A DNA stretch of 64,000 bases from Rosenbergiella australiborealis (GCF_018494035.1 NZ_JABBFO010000001.1:124001-188000), one strand, 5' to 3'. Counted from the stretch's first letter, positions 44,703 through 54,806 are shown. The notes: generated by a model not told the origin, from the letters alone. Program-made: numbers and translations.

Positions 44703-45180
44703 TTTTATGTATTATCTATTTTAGTAATAGCATTTGCATACATATTGCACTGGGTAGTCGAGTTGCCATTTATTTAAATCGGAAAAAAGTCACACGGAAA
44801 GGCTATGCATTAAATTAATATTCTGGTTCACCGGGCCACGTTACAGTGCTTGAAATATCAGTATCTATCCGGCTTGGCAAAACGGGGCACTTCTTACATA
44901 ATGTAAGCCCTGCAATTTCATCATCGGTCGCCATCCCAATATCCACTGCACCCTGAAGAGAGCTTATACGCGGACCGGCTTCTTTCAATAGCGTGGGTTT
45001 CAGAGTAATCACTACCACAGAACGAATATCAATACCTAACATAACCATATGTCAGTTTTTTGGTGTTTATTTTTAAGATTGGTCTGAATATGTTTCATTA
45101 ATCCAGTTAACGGTTTTATGGAGATGCCCTAAACAGAACTTGCGATGCAAGGACACTTGACCATATTCTTTGGATCCTAG
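44703..45180. other. Intergenic stretch before the acyltransferase gene
   Basis: About 480 bp. A 77-codon minus-strand frame (44815-45048, MVMLGIDIRSVVVITL...) has no recognisable motif or good ribosome site. I do not support it as a gene, though it could be a fragment. The rest should contain the acyltransferase promoter; no ops element is visible here. Confidence 0.35.
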
Positions 45181-46326
45181 ATGAACAACTACCGCATAAA
45201 TCTTGATATTGAGATGCTACGTGGCGTAGCCATTGTCATGGTACTTTTTCAGCACTACCCTTCCCTTTATTTTTGGAGCGATCACTCTTTTTTCAGCTGG
45301 ATTTCTCAGTATTTTACCTTCTGGACAGGTGTTGATTTGTTCTTTTGCATATCGGGCTTTGTGGTGGGAAAGACTCTAATAAACAAGCTTGATGAAAGTA
45401 TGTCAATAAAATGTCAGAGAAATATAGTGATTAAAGACTTCTTCATAAAAAGGGCTTTTCGTCTCCTGCCAACCTCAATATTTTGGGCGGTGGTTGTGGT
45501 CCTACTTTCGAAACATTTTAATAACTCAGGAGCTTTTGGTATATATCATGAAAACCTAAAACAGGCCCTTTCTGTTATAACCTATAATTACAATTGGTAT
45601 GTGAAAACGGTCAATGAAGCTGAAATTCCGGCAACCTTCGCGCCTTTTTGGTCTCTGAATCTAGAGGAGCAGTTCTATTTTGTATTTCCCCTCTTCCTAA
45701 TTATATGTCCTCGGCGGTTTAGGATTGCACTTCTTTTAACAACTTGCGCTGTTCTTTTCTTTATAAAAAGACAAGGCTTCTTATCTTTTAATTTTCGTAT
45801 TGACGCAATTTCATATGGAGTCATCTTGGCTATCCTATCATCTCGTGAAGAATACTCAAGGCTAAGAGACTCGATCAGATCTAAAGTTAGATCTCCCGTT
45901 ATCATAACGATTACGTGTGTGGCATTGCTAATTGTCATCCCCAAAGTATTATGGAACACATCCATAATGGTTGGTGTCATTGCCTTTATATGCTTTTTTA
46001 TGATTTACATGGCATCAATTAATTCAGGCGAAATCAACCATCCAAACGTTATAAGGAAGCCAATGATTTACATTGGCAACAGGTCATATGGTATTTATGT
46101 GATACATATGCCTTCGATATTTATAACACAGGAAATTTTCGCTCGTCACTTTGCTTCACAAGGTGTGAACCCACATGGCGGGCTATTAATAGATTTCGCG
46201 ATTACCATTGTTAGCATCGCCATAACATGGACTCTTGTAGAGTTTAATTACAGAATAATTGAAACTCCATGCAGAAAGATTGGCGCTTCAATCGTTGCTC
46301 GACGAAAGATTATATGTGCTTGTTGA
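45181..46326 (+). CDS. OafA/YrhL-type membrane O-acyltransferase
   Basis: A 381-residue acyltransferase-3 family protein with about ten membrane helices. It opens YRINLDIEMLRGVAIVMVLFQHYPSLYF (the Arg and His of the family's active region), followed by FFCISGFVVGKTL, IKRAFRLLPTSIFW and PFWSLNLEEQFYFVFPL (the conserved SLExEQFY-like motif). This type usually O-acetylates O-antigen or other surface sugars. There is no C-terminal SGNH domain. It lies between the IS1 remnant and IS630, separated from the main operon, and probably modifies the same polysaccharide. Confidence 0.86.
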   Translation: MNNYRINLDIEMLRGVAIVMVLFQHYPSLYFWSDHSFFSWISQYFTFWTGVDLFFCISGFVVGKTLINKLDESMSIKCQRNIVIKDFFIKRAFRLLPTSIFWAVVVVLLSKHFNNSGAFGIYHENLKQALSVITYNYNWYVKTVNEAEIPATFAPFWSLNLEEQFYFVFPLFLIICPRRFRIALLLTTCAVLFFIKRQGFLSFNFRIDAISYGVILAILSSREEYSRLRDSIRSKVRSPVIITITCVALLIVIPKVLWNTSIMVGVIAFICFFMIYMASINSGEINHPNVIRKPMIYIGNRSYGIYVIHMPSIFITQEIFARHFASQGVNPHGGLLIDFAITIVSIAITWTLVEFNYRIIETPCRKIGASIVARRKIICAC

Positions 46327-46336
46327 ATCGACCCTA

Positions 46337-47489
46337 AATAGCTGCGCCTAATACCGCTACACTTTTGCCAGTCCATGTTTCCCACCGGGAAACGGGCTGA
46401 CAGTTTCCATAAAATGACGAACTTTCTTCAACAGTTGCCACATTGAACGGCACTGATGATTACGCGTTATCGTGTCATGAAGTGCCTGCCATAATCGTTC
46501 AACATGATTCACCTATGGTGAGTAAACCGGTTGGTAAATCACCCTGAACTTCGGATTTTCATGCAACCAGCGCTGCGTTTCTCGGCTTTTGTGGATTATG
46601 TAGTTATCCACGATCGGTGTTATTGTTTTTGCCCGCCGATACGTCGCTTTAAGGTGTTTTAGCAGACTGATGAACAACAGCGAACGTTTACTGCTCCCGC
46701 CTATATAGCTGACTTTTCCCGTGCCGCTGTACAGCGCGCCTGCCAGATAATATTTTTCATTCTGTCCCGGTGTTACCACACGTTTTTGTTGTCCGCGTAG
46801 TTGCCCGTTCGCGCCGATTTTAGGATTGAGATGGATCTCCACCTCATCTTCATAAAATACCGGATGTTCTGCGCTAAATTCGTCCAATGCTTTATGGATG
46901 GCGGCCATCTTTTCATCTTTATGCGGGTCACGGATACGCAGAGTTGGCGCGGCTCTTCGCCATACCAGACCCGCTAAAGGTAGCCAGCGGCGGATTGTTC
47001 CAGGATGAAGTTTACATCCGGTTATCTCATTAATTTTTATTGCCAGAAGTTCTGTGCTCCAGCGGGAACGCTGGTAGCCAAAATCACCAGGAGCATGTCT
47101 GATTAGTTCGCGTAATAGTGTGCAGATATGCTCAAATGGCCAGCGACGGGCCCCCCCGGCGGGTAAAGACTTCAGCCCTTCAACACCTGACAGCGTGAAC
47201 CCGTTAATCCAACGTCCAACGGAAGAACGGGCACAGCAGAGCGTTCTGGCAACGTGACTCACACGGTCACCCCGATGTAGCATCAGCATGGCAGTCAACC
47301 TACGGGTATAATTTTTATCCTGCGTTTTATGGATTGCTTTTTGCATCATACGTCGTTCGTTACGAGAAATTGGTGCGATGATCGACATCGCTCAGTCCGG
47401 TTAGTGGTTTGTTTCTTGTTGGCGATTGATCAGATCGCATAATCCGGGCTGAGTTCCCTTAAAGTGATCGACTATTCGGCGCAGCTATT
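46337..47489 (-). mobile_element. IS630-family element, complete ends
   Basis: A 1153-bp element. AATAGCTGCGCC at the left (46337) is the complement of GGCGCAGCTATT at the right (to 47489), each flanked by the TA target duplication (46335-46336 and 47490-47491). The length and target are those of IS630. A truncated copy in opposite orientation lies at 12779-13378 and an end fragment at 28820-28845. Confidence 0.92.
46358..47388 (-). pseudogene. IS630 transposase with premature amber stop
   Basis: The frame starts at ATG 47388, MSIIAPISRNERRMMQKAIH, with an N-terminal helix-turn-helix (RVSHVARTLCCARSSVGRWI) and the DDE core FYEDEVEIHLNP (Asp) and IVDNYIIHKSRE (Asp). It stops at TAG 46513-46515 after YQPVYSP. 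The same frame continues VNHVERLWQALHDTI, holding the catalytic Glu, to KV and the normal stop at 46358. The family has SPW where this copy has SP-stop. The same stop in the truncated copy shows that the mutation predates their separation, or that the codon is read through. Confidence 0.85.
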
Positions 47490-47731
47490 TAGCAATTGGA
47501 TACCCTATTAGTGTTAGCAAAGCTTGGTGCTACTCATAAATTTTATTGAATTTCAACTTTAATGGTATATATCTTGTTGACTAATAGTGTTCTTGTTAGG
47601 TGTTCATCGGTGCTATAGGCCCTCCTTAGTGAGTAGGCTCAGGTGCACCCAATGCTATATATTTTCTCACGAATTAGTGCTCACTGGTGGTTGGACCTAA
47701 TGATTTTACTACTCAATTAACGAGGCCTCAA

Positions 47732-48163
47732 ATGCAAGGTACTTGCTTATGCACAACCATTCAGTTCACTCTTACTTACAGCCCCAAAAAGTTCTACCGC
47801 TGCCATTGTTCCTTATGCCGGAGGCAAACTGGAACAAAGTCCAATTATGCAACGTTAGTCCATATCGATAATTTTTCATGGGTTTCGGGAGAAGTAAGCA
47901 TTCACTCTTGGAAGAAGTCTTCCGGTTATCGTAATGATTTTTGTTCATGTTGTGGGAGTACCGTACCTAACGTATTAGAGGGTGTCCCCTATGTTTGGGT
48001 ACCGCTAGGGTTACTCGAATTCACGGCGAATGACGATTATTCCTGTGTTGCAGACTTCTGTATTGACCAACACTCTTCCTCTATTCCTCCTATACCTCCG
48101 CAAAAATTTAATGAACCGGTACAATCCTTAGCGGCACTCATTCATATACTTGGTATCAATTGA
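47732..48163 (+). CDS. GFA (glutathione-dependent formaldehyde-activating) family protein
   Basis: A 143-residue zinc-binding protein of the GFA/CENP-V family. Cysteine motifs are GTCLCTTIQF, YRCHCSLCRRQTG and FCSCCGSTVPN, which supply two zinc sites. Family members are linked to S-hydroxymethyl-glutathione formation, but many have unknown roles. The start at 47732 has GAGG 6 bp upstream and gives the standard N-terminus; the frame from 47687 would add non-conserved residues. It is a stand-alone gene between IS630 and the gcd leader. Confidence 0.82.
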   Translation: MQGTCLCTTIQFTLTYSPKKFYRCHCSLCRRQTGTKSNYATLVHIDNFSWVSGEVSIHSWKKSSGYRNDFCSCCGSTVPNVLEGVPYVWVPLGLLEFTANDDYSCVADFCIDQHSSSIPPIPPQKFNEPVQSLAALIHILGIN

Positions 48164-48942
48164 TAAAGATAGTAGGCGCTCACTTTAGTATTGTTTCATA
48201 AATATTCATCCGCTTTTAGAACAATTCTGAGGTTCCACTCGTACCATACTCAGGATTTTGACTTACTCAACAAAAGTATCGTTAGTGAGGGATGTCGTTG
48301 CTAAGAGTAGAAAAGAATTTCTTAATTAACCGGTAGAGTCATCCATACCCCAGTGTACGACGTTGCTTTTCTGCTTTATGGGAAGCAATTTTCAGGGAGG
48401 GGTGATTATAGAGAGCAGTAGCAGGGAGAGGGCCGCTTAAATTTTTCTTGATATTTTGGTTCGTGTAGTCAGATGAGTTTTTAACATTTTGTCGGTTGCC
48501 GTATTTTTCATCGTAAGGCTAGTTATACTGACAGCGAAGGACGGTCAGTCTGTTAGTAATCACTTACAATCGTCAATTTCTTTTTTAGAACCAAACACGA
48601 TAAAAACATCCCTAATCATTCTTTTTTCTTTAGTATGTACATTTTATGTTAAATAAAAATTGAGTGATTCATAAAAATTGTCAACGAACTGTGCAATAAA
48701 TCATATTTTGTATAGAAATTTTTTATTAATAAGCCATACTAACCGCAGTTTTGGGAAAAGCGTAAACATTGGTTACAGTTTGGTGCTTTTTTCATCACAG
48801 GTGAATGTGAAAAATCGGAGATTGGCGCGGCAAACTGTATCCGACTTGAGTAATTAATAAATATAAATTTTCTGCTTTAGGGCGGTCTTATTGCTCCGAT
48901 TTTTACATTTTAAAATAGCTGTTTTATTTAAGGTAGATTTCG
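48164..48942 (+). promoter_or_regulatory. Long non-coding region upstream of gcd
   Basis: About 780 bp with no supported gene. The last 300 bp are AT-rich and should hold the gcd promoter. A palindrome TCACA-N6-TGTGA lies at 48795-48810. Its halves are in reverse order compared with a CRP site, so I do not call it CRP. AAGGTAG (48930-48936) before the gcd ATG is a likely ribosome site. Confidence 0.45.
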
Positions 48943-51318
48943 ATGTCTAGGGAACGCAGAGGCTTACGTCTCATAACGTTGTTATTCTCTCTGTTCTGCT
49001 GCTTATGGTTAATCATTGGTGGTGGATACTTGTTATCTCTTGGTGGAAGTAGTTACTACTTAATCACCGGTCTTGTCATGGCTCTCTTTACGGCACTACT
49101 TGCTAAACGTAAAGGCGGTGCTTTCTTTGTTTATGCCTTGATTCTGATTGCGACGGCCATCTGGTCTTATGTCGAATGTGGTATTGATTTCTGGGCATTG
49201 GCACCTCGCTTAGGTATTTGGACGCTGTTTGGTGTCTGGATGCTGCTGCCTCCTGTATACCGTCAGATTTCACGTCCTGAGACCGGCAACACACCTCGTA
49301 CAGCAATGTTAATTGGCGTTATCGTTAACTTGCTAATGGTCGCAGGGAGTTTTGTGGTTAAAGATCCTCAAGAAATTGATGGAACCTTAAATATCAATAA
49401 CGAAGCACCTGCAACGCCAAGTGTTGCCGCACAAGATTGGCCGGCTTATGCTCGTACTCAAGATGGTGTTCGTTATTCGCCGTTAACGCAAATCAACGAT
49501 CAGAATGTCAAGGACTTACAAGTTGCTTGGACATATCGTACTGGTGATCTTAGGCGTGCGGATGACCCAGGCGAAATCACTAACGAATCAACACCGATCA
49601 AAGTCGGTAATCTACTTTATACATGTACCGCGCACCAGATTCTTATTGCCTTGGATGCGGCAACAGGTAAAGAGAAATGGCGTTTTGATCCTAAGATCAA
49701 ATATGACCCTACCTTCCAGCATATGACCTGTCGTGGTGTTTCGTACCATGAAGTTTCTGCAGTACCTGCAAATGGTGCTCAGCCTGCAGCTTGCTCACGT
49801 CGTATCCTGTTACCCGTCAATGATGGTCGTCTCTTTGCGGTCGATGCAGAAACTGGACAAGTGTGTAAAGATTTCGCGAATAATGGTGAAATTGACTTAC
49901 AACACAAACAACCTTACGCATACCCAGGGGGCTATGAGCCAACTTCACCACCGATTATCACTGATAAAGTGATTATCATTGCGGGTGCAGTAACCGATAA
50001 CCTGTCAACGAAAGAACCATCAGGTGTTATTCGTGGGTATGATGTTAACACCGGGCAACTCCTTTGGGCGTTCGATCCAGGTGCAAAAGATCCGAATGCT
50101 ATTCCTGCCGATGGTCAAAGCTACACCCCTAACTCGCCAAACTCATGGGCACCTTCTGCTTATGATGCGAAATTAGATATTGTCTACATCCCTATGGGAG
50201 TCAGCACACCAGATATCTGGGGGGGTAACCGTACACCTGACCAAGAGAAATTTGCGACAGGTATTTTAGCACTACACGCTTCTACAGGTAAGTTGGCATG
50301 GTTCTACCAAACCGTACATCACGACCTGTGGGATATGGATGTGCCAGCGCAACCGACATTAGCTGACATTAAGGATGAGCAAGGGAATACTGTTCCTGTT
50401 ATTTACGCTCCTGCTAAAACCGGTGATATTTTTGTTCTGAACCGTATTACAGGGAAACCTGTCGTTCCGGCCAATGAGCACCCAGTTCCACAAGGTGCGG
50501 CAGAAGGCGATCATGTCTCAGCAACCCAACCTTACTCCGAATTCAGCTATCGTCCTAAAGCGATGCTGACGGATAAGAAAATGTGGGGTGCGACCATGTT
50601 CGACCAAATGATCTGTCGTATTATGTTCCACCGTTTACGTTACGAAGGTCCATTTACTCCTCCTTCCGTCCAAGGAACATTAGTCTTCCCTGGTAACTTA
50701 GGGATGTTTGAGTGGGGCGGTATTTCAGTTAACACTGATAAACAGTTTGCTATTACTAACCCAATGCAACTGCCGTTTGTCTCTAAACTGATTCCACGTG
50801 GTCCTAACAACCCGATCGAACCTGGTGAAGATGGTGCGAAAGGTTCAGGTAGCGAACATGGCCTTCAACACCAATACGGTGCGAAGTTTGGTGTAGAATT
50901 AAATCCATTCTTATCACCGCTTGGCCTGCCATGTATGGAACCTTCATGGGGCTTCGTTTCTGCAGTTAACCTGCAAAACCATGAAATTATTTGGAAGAAA
51001 CGTATCGGTACTGTTCGTGATAGCTCACCAATTCCATTGCCACTGACAGTGGGTACCCCAATGTTGGGTGCACCAATTACAACAGCAGGAAATGTGTTCT
51101 TCATTGCGGCAACACTTGATAACTACTTACGCGCTTATAGCGTGAAAGACGGTAAATTGTTATGGCAAGGCCGTCTGCCTGCAGGTGGACAAGCAACGCC
51201 AATGACTTATGAAGTGGATGGTAAGCAATATGTAGTGATTAATGCTGGTGGTCACGGTTCATTCGGATCGACTATGGGCGATTACATCGTTGCGTACAAA
51301 CTTCCTGATGCGAAATAA
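48943..51318 (+). CDS. gcd: Membrane-bound PQQ-dependent glucose dehydrogenase
   Basis: A 791-residue quinoprotein that oxidises glucose to gluconolactone in the periplasm and passes electrons to ubiquinone. The N-terminal 150 residues contain five membrane helices (LITLLFSLFCCLWLIIGGGYLL onward). From about 165 the eight-bladed PQQ propeller begins: DWPAYARTQDGVRYSPLTQI, GVSYHEVS, WAPSAYDAKLDIVYIPMGVS, YQTVHHDLWDMDVPAQP and GDIFVLNRITGKPV. The length matches E. coli (796). Its product gluconate could enter through the IdnT transporter at 26257. A strong terminator follows. pqq biosynthesis genes are not in the window. Confidence 0.96.
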   Translation: MSRERRGLRLITLLFSLFCCLWLIIGGGYLLSLGGSSYYLITGLVMALFTALLAKRKGGAFFVYALILIATAIWSYVECGIDFWALAPRLGIWTLFGVWMLLPPVYRQISRPETGNTPRTAMLIGVIVNLLMVAGSFVVKDPQEIDGTLNINNEAPATPSVAAQDWPAYARTQDGVRYSPLTQINDQNVKDLQVAWTYRTGDLRRADDPGEITNESTPIKVGNLLYTCTAHQILIALDAATGKEKWRFDPKIKYDPTFQHMTCRGVSYHEVSAVPANGAQPAACSRRILLPVNDGRLFAVDAETGQVCKDFANNGEIDLQHKQPYAYPGGYEPTSPPIITDKVIIIAGAVTDNLSTKEPSGVIRGYDVNTGQLLWAFDPGAKDPNAIPADGQSYTPNSPNSWAPSAYDAKLDIVYIPMGVSTPDIWGGNRTPDQEKFATGILALHASTGKLAWFYQTVHHDLWDMDVPAQPTLADIKDEQGNTVPVIYAPAKTGDIFVLNRITGKPVVPANEHPVPQGAAEGDHVSATQPYSEFSYRPKAMLTDKKMWGATMFDQMICRIMFHRLRYEGPFTPPSVQGTLVFPGNLGMFEWGGISVNTDKQFAITNPMQLPFVSKLIPRGPNNPIEPGEDGAKGSGSEHGLQHQYGAKFGVELNPFLSPLGLPCMEPSWGFVSAVNLQNHEIIWKKRIGTVRDSSPIPLPLTVGTPMLGAPITTAGNVFFIAATLDNYLRAYSVKDGKLLWQGRLPAGGQATPMTYEVDGKQYVVINAGGHGSFGSTMGDYIVAYKLPDAK

Positions 51319-51325
51319 GCTCATC

Positions 51326-51349
51326 AAATCATCCCATTAGGGATGATTT
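51326..51349 (+). terminator. Hairpin directly after gcd
   Basis: AAATCATCCC (51326-51335) pairs with GGGATGATTT (51340-51349) around a 4-nt loop. It has a short T tract and lies just upstream of a stronger terminator. Confidence 0.5.
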
Positions 51350-51360
51350 GAGCGCAATAT

Positions 51361-51397
51361 AAAAAGCCCCGAATAAGCTCATTTATTCGGGGCTTTT
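51361..51397 (+). terminator. Rho-independent terminator of gcd
   Basis: A long GC-rich stem, AAGCCCCGAATAA with TTATTCGGGGCTT, and a T run after it. The A run on the left makes it bidirectional, suiting the convergent yjcB. Confidence 0.9.
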
Positions 51398-51513
51398 TTA
51401 TGGGGTTAAAATAGGTATTTGGCGATAGATTAGCGAAGAGTGTGCAGCAAGAAGAAAAGAGGGGGGAAGCCTTGTAGACTATGACCATCGACTTCCCATA
51501 CCCATTAGAGGGG

Positions 51514-51807
51514 TTATAAATTATTGCTGATGTAAATATCGGGTGATTGCTGTAGAGCGTAGTTGAAGGCATCGGTTGCGACATTGGCTATAGATTGCCA
51601 ATTTTGCATAGTTAAATCGATACCAAAAAGACTAATAACGAACCAGCAAGAAGTACATAGCCCCAGCCCGGAGAACGCAACACTTGCCGCTTTTAAGCTA
51701 CGTTGCTGGCATTTAATTTTCATTGCGCTTGCCATATACATTAATCCCGCACTCACCAGGCCCCAACGCATAATCAACAAACTTGTTGCGAACGTGGTCA
51801 TTAACAC
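51514..51807 (-). CDS. yjcB: YjcB-like small membrane protein
   Basis: A 97-residue protein with two predicted helices: SLLIMRWGLVSAGLMYMASAMKI and ASVAFSGLGLCTSCWFVISLFGI. It resembles E. coli YjcB in the LRW-LSA start, the length and the SGLG...ACWF segment. It also sits beside soxS/soxR, as in E. coli, which raises confidence. The function is unknown. It is transcribed towards gcd, from which a bidirectional terminator separates it. Confidence 0.7.
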   Translation of the reverse strand: MLMTTFATSLLIMRWGLVSAGLMYMASAMKIKCQQRSLKAASVAFSGLGLCTSCWFVISLFGIDLTMQNWQSIANVATDAFNYALQQSPDIYISNNL

Positions 51808-52002
51808 TCCTCATAAGTTATCGATAGATAAGGTCATTGATCGATAGTTATACAATCAATAAACGTTAAAATGTGATTTAGCTCACATTATAACCAGAGA
51901 ATGGATAAAATTGAAGGCGAGGTTAAAAAGTTAGCACTTTAGGCTCGCTATTGTTAACGAGCCTAAAGAGACAAAGCAGCAGTAGACTAAGCAATAAGCA
52001 TC

Positions 52003-52350
52003 TTACTGAAAATTTTGCAGGCATTGGCAGTGTTGTGAGTGGCGGTATGCAGTCGGCGTAAGATCGAATTTACGACGAAAAACGCGCGAAAACGTTTGCT
52101 GAGACTCATAGCCGTATTGTAATGCAATGTCGAAAACGGGACGCTGACTAGAGCAGAGGGCTTCAGCCGCCTTAGCAAGTCGCTTGTCGCGGATATAGTC
52201 GCCAAGTGTTTGGCGCGTCATGACACGAAACATTCTTTGTAAGTGCCATTTAGAATATCCGGATTTTGCGGCAACTTCATCAATAGAAAGATTATTTCCA
52301 AGATTCTTATCGATCCACTCGGTGAGTGAGATGATGATTTCTTTTTGCAT
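52003..52350 (-). CDS. soxS: Superoxide response regulator SoxS
   Basis: A 115-residue AraC/XylS-type activator that turns on the superoxide and redox-drug regulon. It is a stand-alone double helix-turn-helix: SLTEWIDKNLGNNLSIDEVAAKSGYSKWHLQRMFR, TRQTLGDYIRDKRLAKAAEAL and YESQQTFSRVFRRKFDLTPTAYR, all close to E. coli SoxS (107). It is divergent from soxR, and its promoter contains the sox box at 52416-52433. Levels of the protein are set by SoxR-driven transcription. Confidence 0.95.
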   Translation of the reverse strand: MQKEIIISLTEWIDKNLGNNLSIDEVAAKSGYSKWHLQRMFRVMTRQTLGDYIRDKRLAKAAEALCSSQRPVFDIALQYGYESQQTFSRVFRRKFDLTPTAYRHSQHCQCLQNFQ

Positions 52351-52415
52351 TTGGCGTCATTCCTCTGTTTAGTCATCACATACTGTGATCTCGAACAAGT
52401 TTTTAAAGTATAATT

Positions 52416-52433
52416 CCTCAAGTTAACTTGAGG
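52416..52433. promoter_or_regulatory. SoxR operator (sox box)
   Basis: CCTCAAGTTAACTTGAGG is a perfect 18-bp palindrome identical to the known SoxR site, lying in the soxS promoter 66 bp before soxS and 12 bp before soxR. Oxidised SoxR activates soxS from here and can also limit its own gene. Confidence 0.95.
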
Positions 52434-52445
52434 TAAAGCCCAAAA

Positions 52446-52970
52446 ATGAAAAAACAACGATCTCAATTAAAATCAAGACTTTCACCTGGCGAAGTGGCTA
52501 AACGAAGTGGAGTTGCGGTGTCAGCATTACATTTTTATGAGGCAAAAGGGTTAATTGCCAGTAGCCGCAATGCCGCTAACCAGCGGCGGTATAGTCGAGA
52601 TGTCCTTCGTCGGGTGGCAATCATCAAAATTGCTCAACGGATAGGGCTTCCTTTGGCCACGTTAAGTGAGCATCTGGCGAGTTATCCACCGGATAAACGT
52701 ATCACAGCAAAGGAGTGGGAACAGCTTACGGCTCAGTGGCGTGACGAGCTAGATAAGAGAATAGAAACCCTGATAAGACTGCGCGATGATCTCAATGGCT
52801 GTATTGGGTGTGGCTGCTTATCAATGAGTGATTGTCCGCTGCGTAATGCGGATGATCACCTCGGTAATCAAGGTAAGGGAGCTGTGTTACTTGAGCAAGA
52901 TACAGACGATTCAGAGCTTTCAGCTGGGGATTTGCTTAATGAACTGTTAGTCTCCACAAAGAAGTTATAA
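52446..52970 (+). CDS. soxR: Redox-sensing transcriptional activator SoxR
   Basis: A MerR-family [2Fe-2S] sensor that activates soxS when its cluster is oxidised by redox-cycling drugs. The 174 residues show a winged helix ([25 protein letters not shown]), a dimerisation helix (about 85-117) and the cluster ligands [12 protein letters not shown] at Cys119, 122, 124 and 130, the same numbering as in E. coli. The C-terminal tail is about 20 residues longer than the E. coli protein (154). It is divergent from soxS across the sox box. Confidence 0.96.
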   Translation: MKKQRSQLKSRLSPGEVAKRSGVAVSALHFYEAKGLIASSRNAANQRRYSRDVLRRVAIIKIAQRIGLPLATLSEHLASYPPDKRITAKEWEQLTAQWRDELDKRIETLIRLRDDLNGCIGCGCLSMSDCPLRNADDHLGNQGKGAVLLEQDTDDSELSAGDLLNELLVSTKKL

Positions 52971-53128
52971 TAGGCTATAGGGGTGTTGTATTATAAAAAT
53001 CGTTAATAACACGTTATTCAGCATACTCTTGCACTGAGTTCGGATTGACCGGTGTATTGTTAAGTCAATAAGAGAGCCTGTGACAGTTAATAGGTTTTGT
53101 TTTCTTCTGGAAAGGTTACAAGGAAAGC

Positions 53129-54778
53129 ATGGAAATTTTTTTCACCATACTCATTATGACGCTAGTGGTGTCACTCTCCGGTGTCGCGGCACGAATCATT
53201 CCCTTTCAAATTCCGTTACCACTAGTACAAATTATCGCGGGTGCATTGCTGGGGTGGCCAAGTTTCGGATTACATGTCAATTTTGATCCGGAGCTTTTTT
53301 TAGTCCTCTTTATCCCGCCGTTACTTTTTTCTGATGGCTGGAAAACACCCATCAGTGAATTTCTGCACCATGGCCGAGAGATTATTGGCCTCGCGCTCGT
53401 TCTGGTGTTGATCACCGTAATCGGTATTGGATACCTTATTCATTGGACGGTACCCGGTGTTCCTCTTATTCCTGCATTCGCTCTGGCGGCAGTCTTATCA
53501 CCGACCGATGCAGTAGCCCTTTCCGGGATTGTCGGTGAGGGCAGAATTCCCAAAAAGATTATGTCGATAGTCCAAGGTGAAGCATTAATGAATGATGCCT
53601 CTGGACTGGTATCGCTTAAATTTGCGATAGCGGTTGCAATGGGCTCAATGGTCTTTACTTGGTCAGGGGCTTCTATCGAATTTCTGAAAGTTGCTTTAGG
53701 CGGGTTGCTAGCTGGAGTTGTCATTTGCTGGCTATACGGTAAGTCCTTACGCCTATTTAGTCGCTGGAGTGGTGATGATCCGGCAACGCAAACTGTATTA
53801 TTAATGTTGTTGCCCTTTGCCTCTTATCTAATCGCCGAGCATTTTGGTATGTCGGGCATTCTTGCTGCGGTAGCTGCGGGGATGACAATCAGCCGTTCCG
53901 GCATTATTCGACAAGCTCCACTGGCTATGCGTCTAAGAGCAAATAGTGTTTGGCAAATGTTAGAGTTTGTTTTTAATGGCATGGTCTTCTTGATGTTGGG
54001 CCTACAACTTCCCGGTATTTTGCAAACGACGTTGACGGAAGCCGAAGTTGATAACAACGTTAATATCTGGATTTTATTGCTAGCGGTTGCGATGATCTAT
54101 ACCGCATTAATTATCGTTCGCTTTGGCTGGCTGCTACTGATGCAACGCATAAGTAAGCGCTTACTTAATAAGCGGCCGATGGAGTTTAGTAACTATTCAC
54201 TGCGCGAACTATTAGTCGCTACTTTCGCAGGGGTTCGCGGAGCAGTAACGCTTGCCGGTGTACTATCGATTCCTCTCTTCTTACCGAATGGCGAAAATTT
54301 TCCTGCACGTTATGAGTTAGTTTTTCTCGCGACGGGGGTGATTCTTTTTTCACTGTTAGCGGGGGTAGTAGCTTTGCCAGTATTACTGAAAGGTGTATCA
54401 GGGATCGATAAGGGAGAGACTGGACGTGAACTGCGTAATGCGCGAACTATTATGGCTAAATCCGGTATTGATAGTCTGTACAAAATGGAGGCCCGGTTAG
54501 CGAAAGACTCAACAGAGAATATTGACCCTGAATTACTGAAGGAAGTCAGCTCGCGGGTTATCGGTCAGCTACGTCGCCGGTTAGATGATAAGGACGATGT
54601 TGAACAAGCAATGTTCATGGAAAACCTAGAGAGACGCCTACGACTCAATGCACTGCGTGCGGAGCGGGCTGAGGCCTATCATTTGCGAGCGACAAAGCAG
54701 ATCTCCGATGAGTCGATGCGTAAATTACTCCGCGATTTAGATCTCTTAGAAGCATTGTTGATCGAAAAAGAAGAGTAA
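53129..54778 (+). CDS. yjcE: Na+/H+ antiporter family protein YjcE
   Basis: A 549-residue CPA1-type monovalent cation/proton antiporter, equal in length to E. coli YjcE. Twelve or so helices occupy 1-430. The ion-binding motif region is AAVLSPTDAVALSGIVGEG, followed by EALMNDASGLVSLKFA. FAGVRGAVTLAGVLSIPL is another hallmark. The C-terminal 120 residues form a cytoplasmic, charged helical tail. AAGG precedes the start. It follows soxR by about 160 bp, as part of the E. coli-like yjcB-sox-yjcE-acs neighbourhood. The physiological ion is not proven. Confidence 0.93.
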   Translation: MEIFFTILIMTLVVSLSGVAARIIPFQIPLPLVQIIAGALLGWPSFGLHVNFDPELFLVLFIPPLLFSDGWKTPISEFLHHGREIIGLALVLVLITVIGIGYLIHWTVPGVPLIPAFALAAVLSPTDAVALSGIVGEGRIPKKIMSIVQGEALMNDASGLVSLKFAIAVAMGSMVFTWSGASIEFLKVALGGLLAGVVICWLYGKSLRLFSRWSGDDPATQTVLLMLLPFASYLIAEHFGMSGILAAVAAGMTISRSGIIRQAPLAMRLRANSVWQMLEFVFNGMVFLMLGLQLPGILQTTLTEAEVDNNVNIWILLLAVAMIYTALIIVRFGWLLLMQRISKRLLNKRPMEFSNYSLRELLVATFAGVRGAVTLAGVLSIPLFLPNGENFPARYELVFLATGVILFSLLAGVVALPVLLKGVSGIDKGETGRELRNARTIMAKSGIDSLYKMEARLAKDSTENIDPELLKEVSSRVIGQLRRRLDDKDDVEQAMFMENLERRLRLNALRAERAEAYHLRATKQISDESMRKLLRDLDLLEALLIEKEE

Positions 54779-54783
54779 TGATG

Positions 54784-54806
54784 TCCCTATCCGGTAAGGA
54801 TAGGGA
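54784..54806 (+). terminator. Hairpin after yjcE
   Basis: TCCCTATCC (54784-54792) pairs with GGATAGGGA (54798-54806) around a 5-nt loop, 5 bp after the stop. No T run follows, so it is a weak terminator candidate. Confidence 0.5.

Noticed and set aside
44815-45048. A 77-residue minus-strand protein
   Set aside because: No recognisable motif, poor ribosome site and position in IS-rich debris. It may be chance.
48795-48810. CRP site upstream of gcd
   Set aside because: The palindrome reads TCACA-N6-TGTGA, the reverse order of the CRP consensus TGTGA-N6-TCACA.
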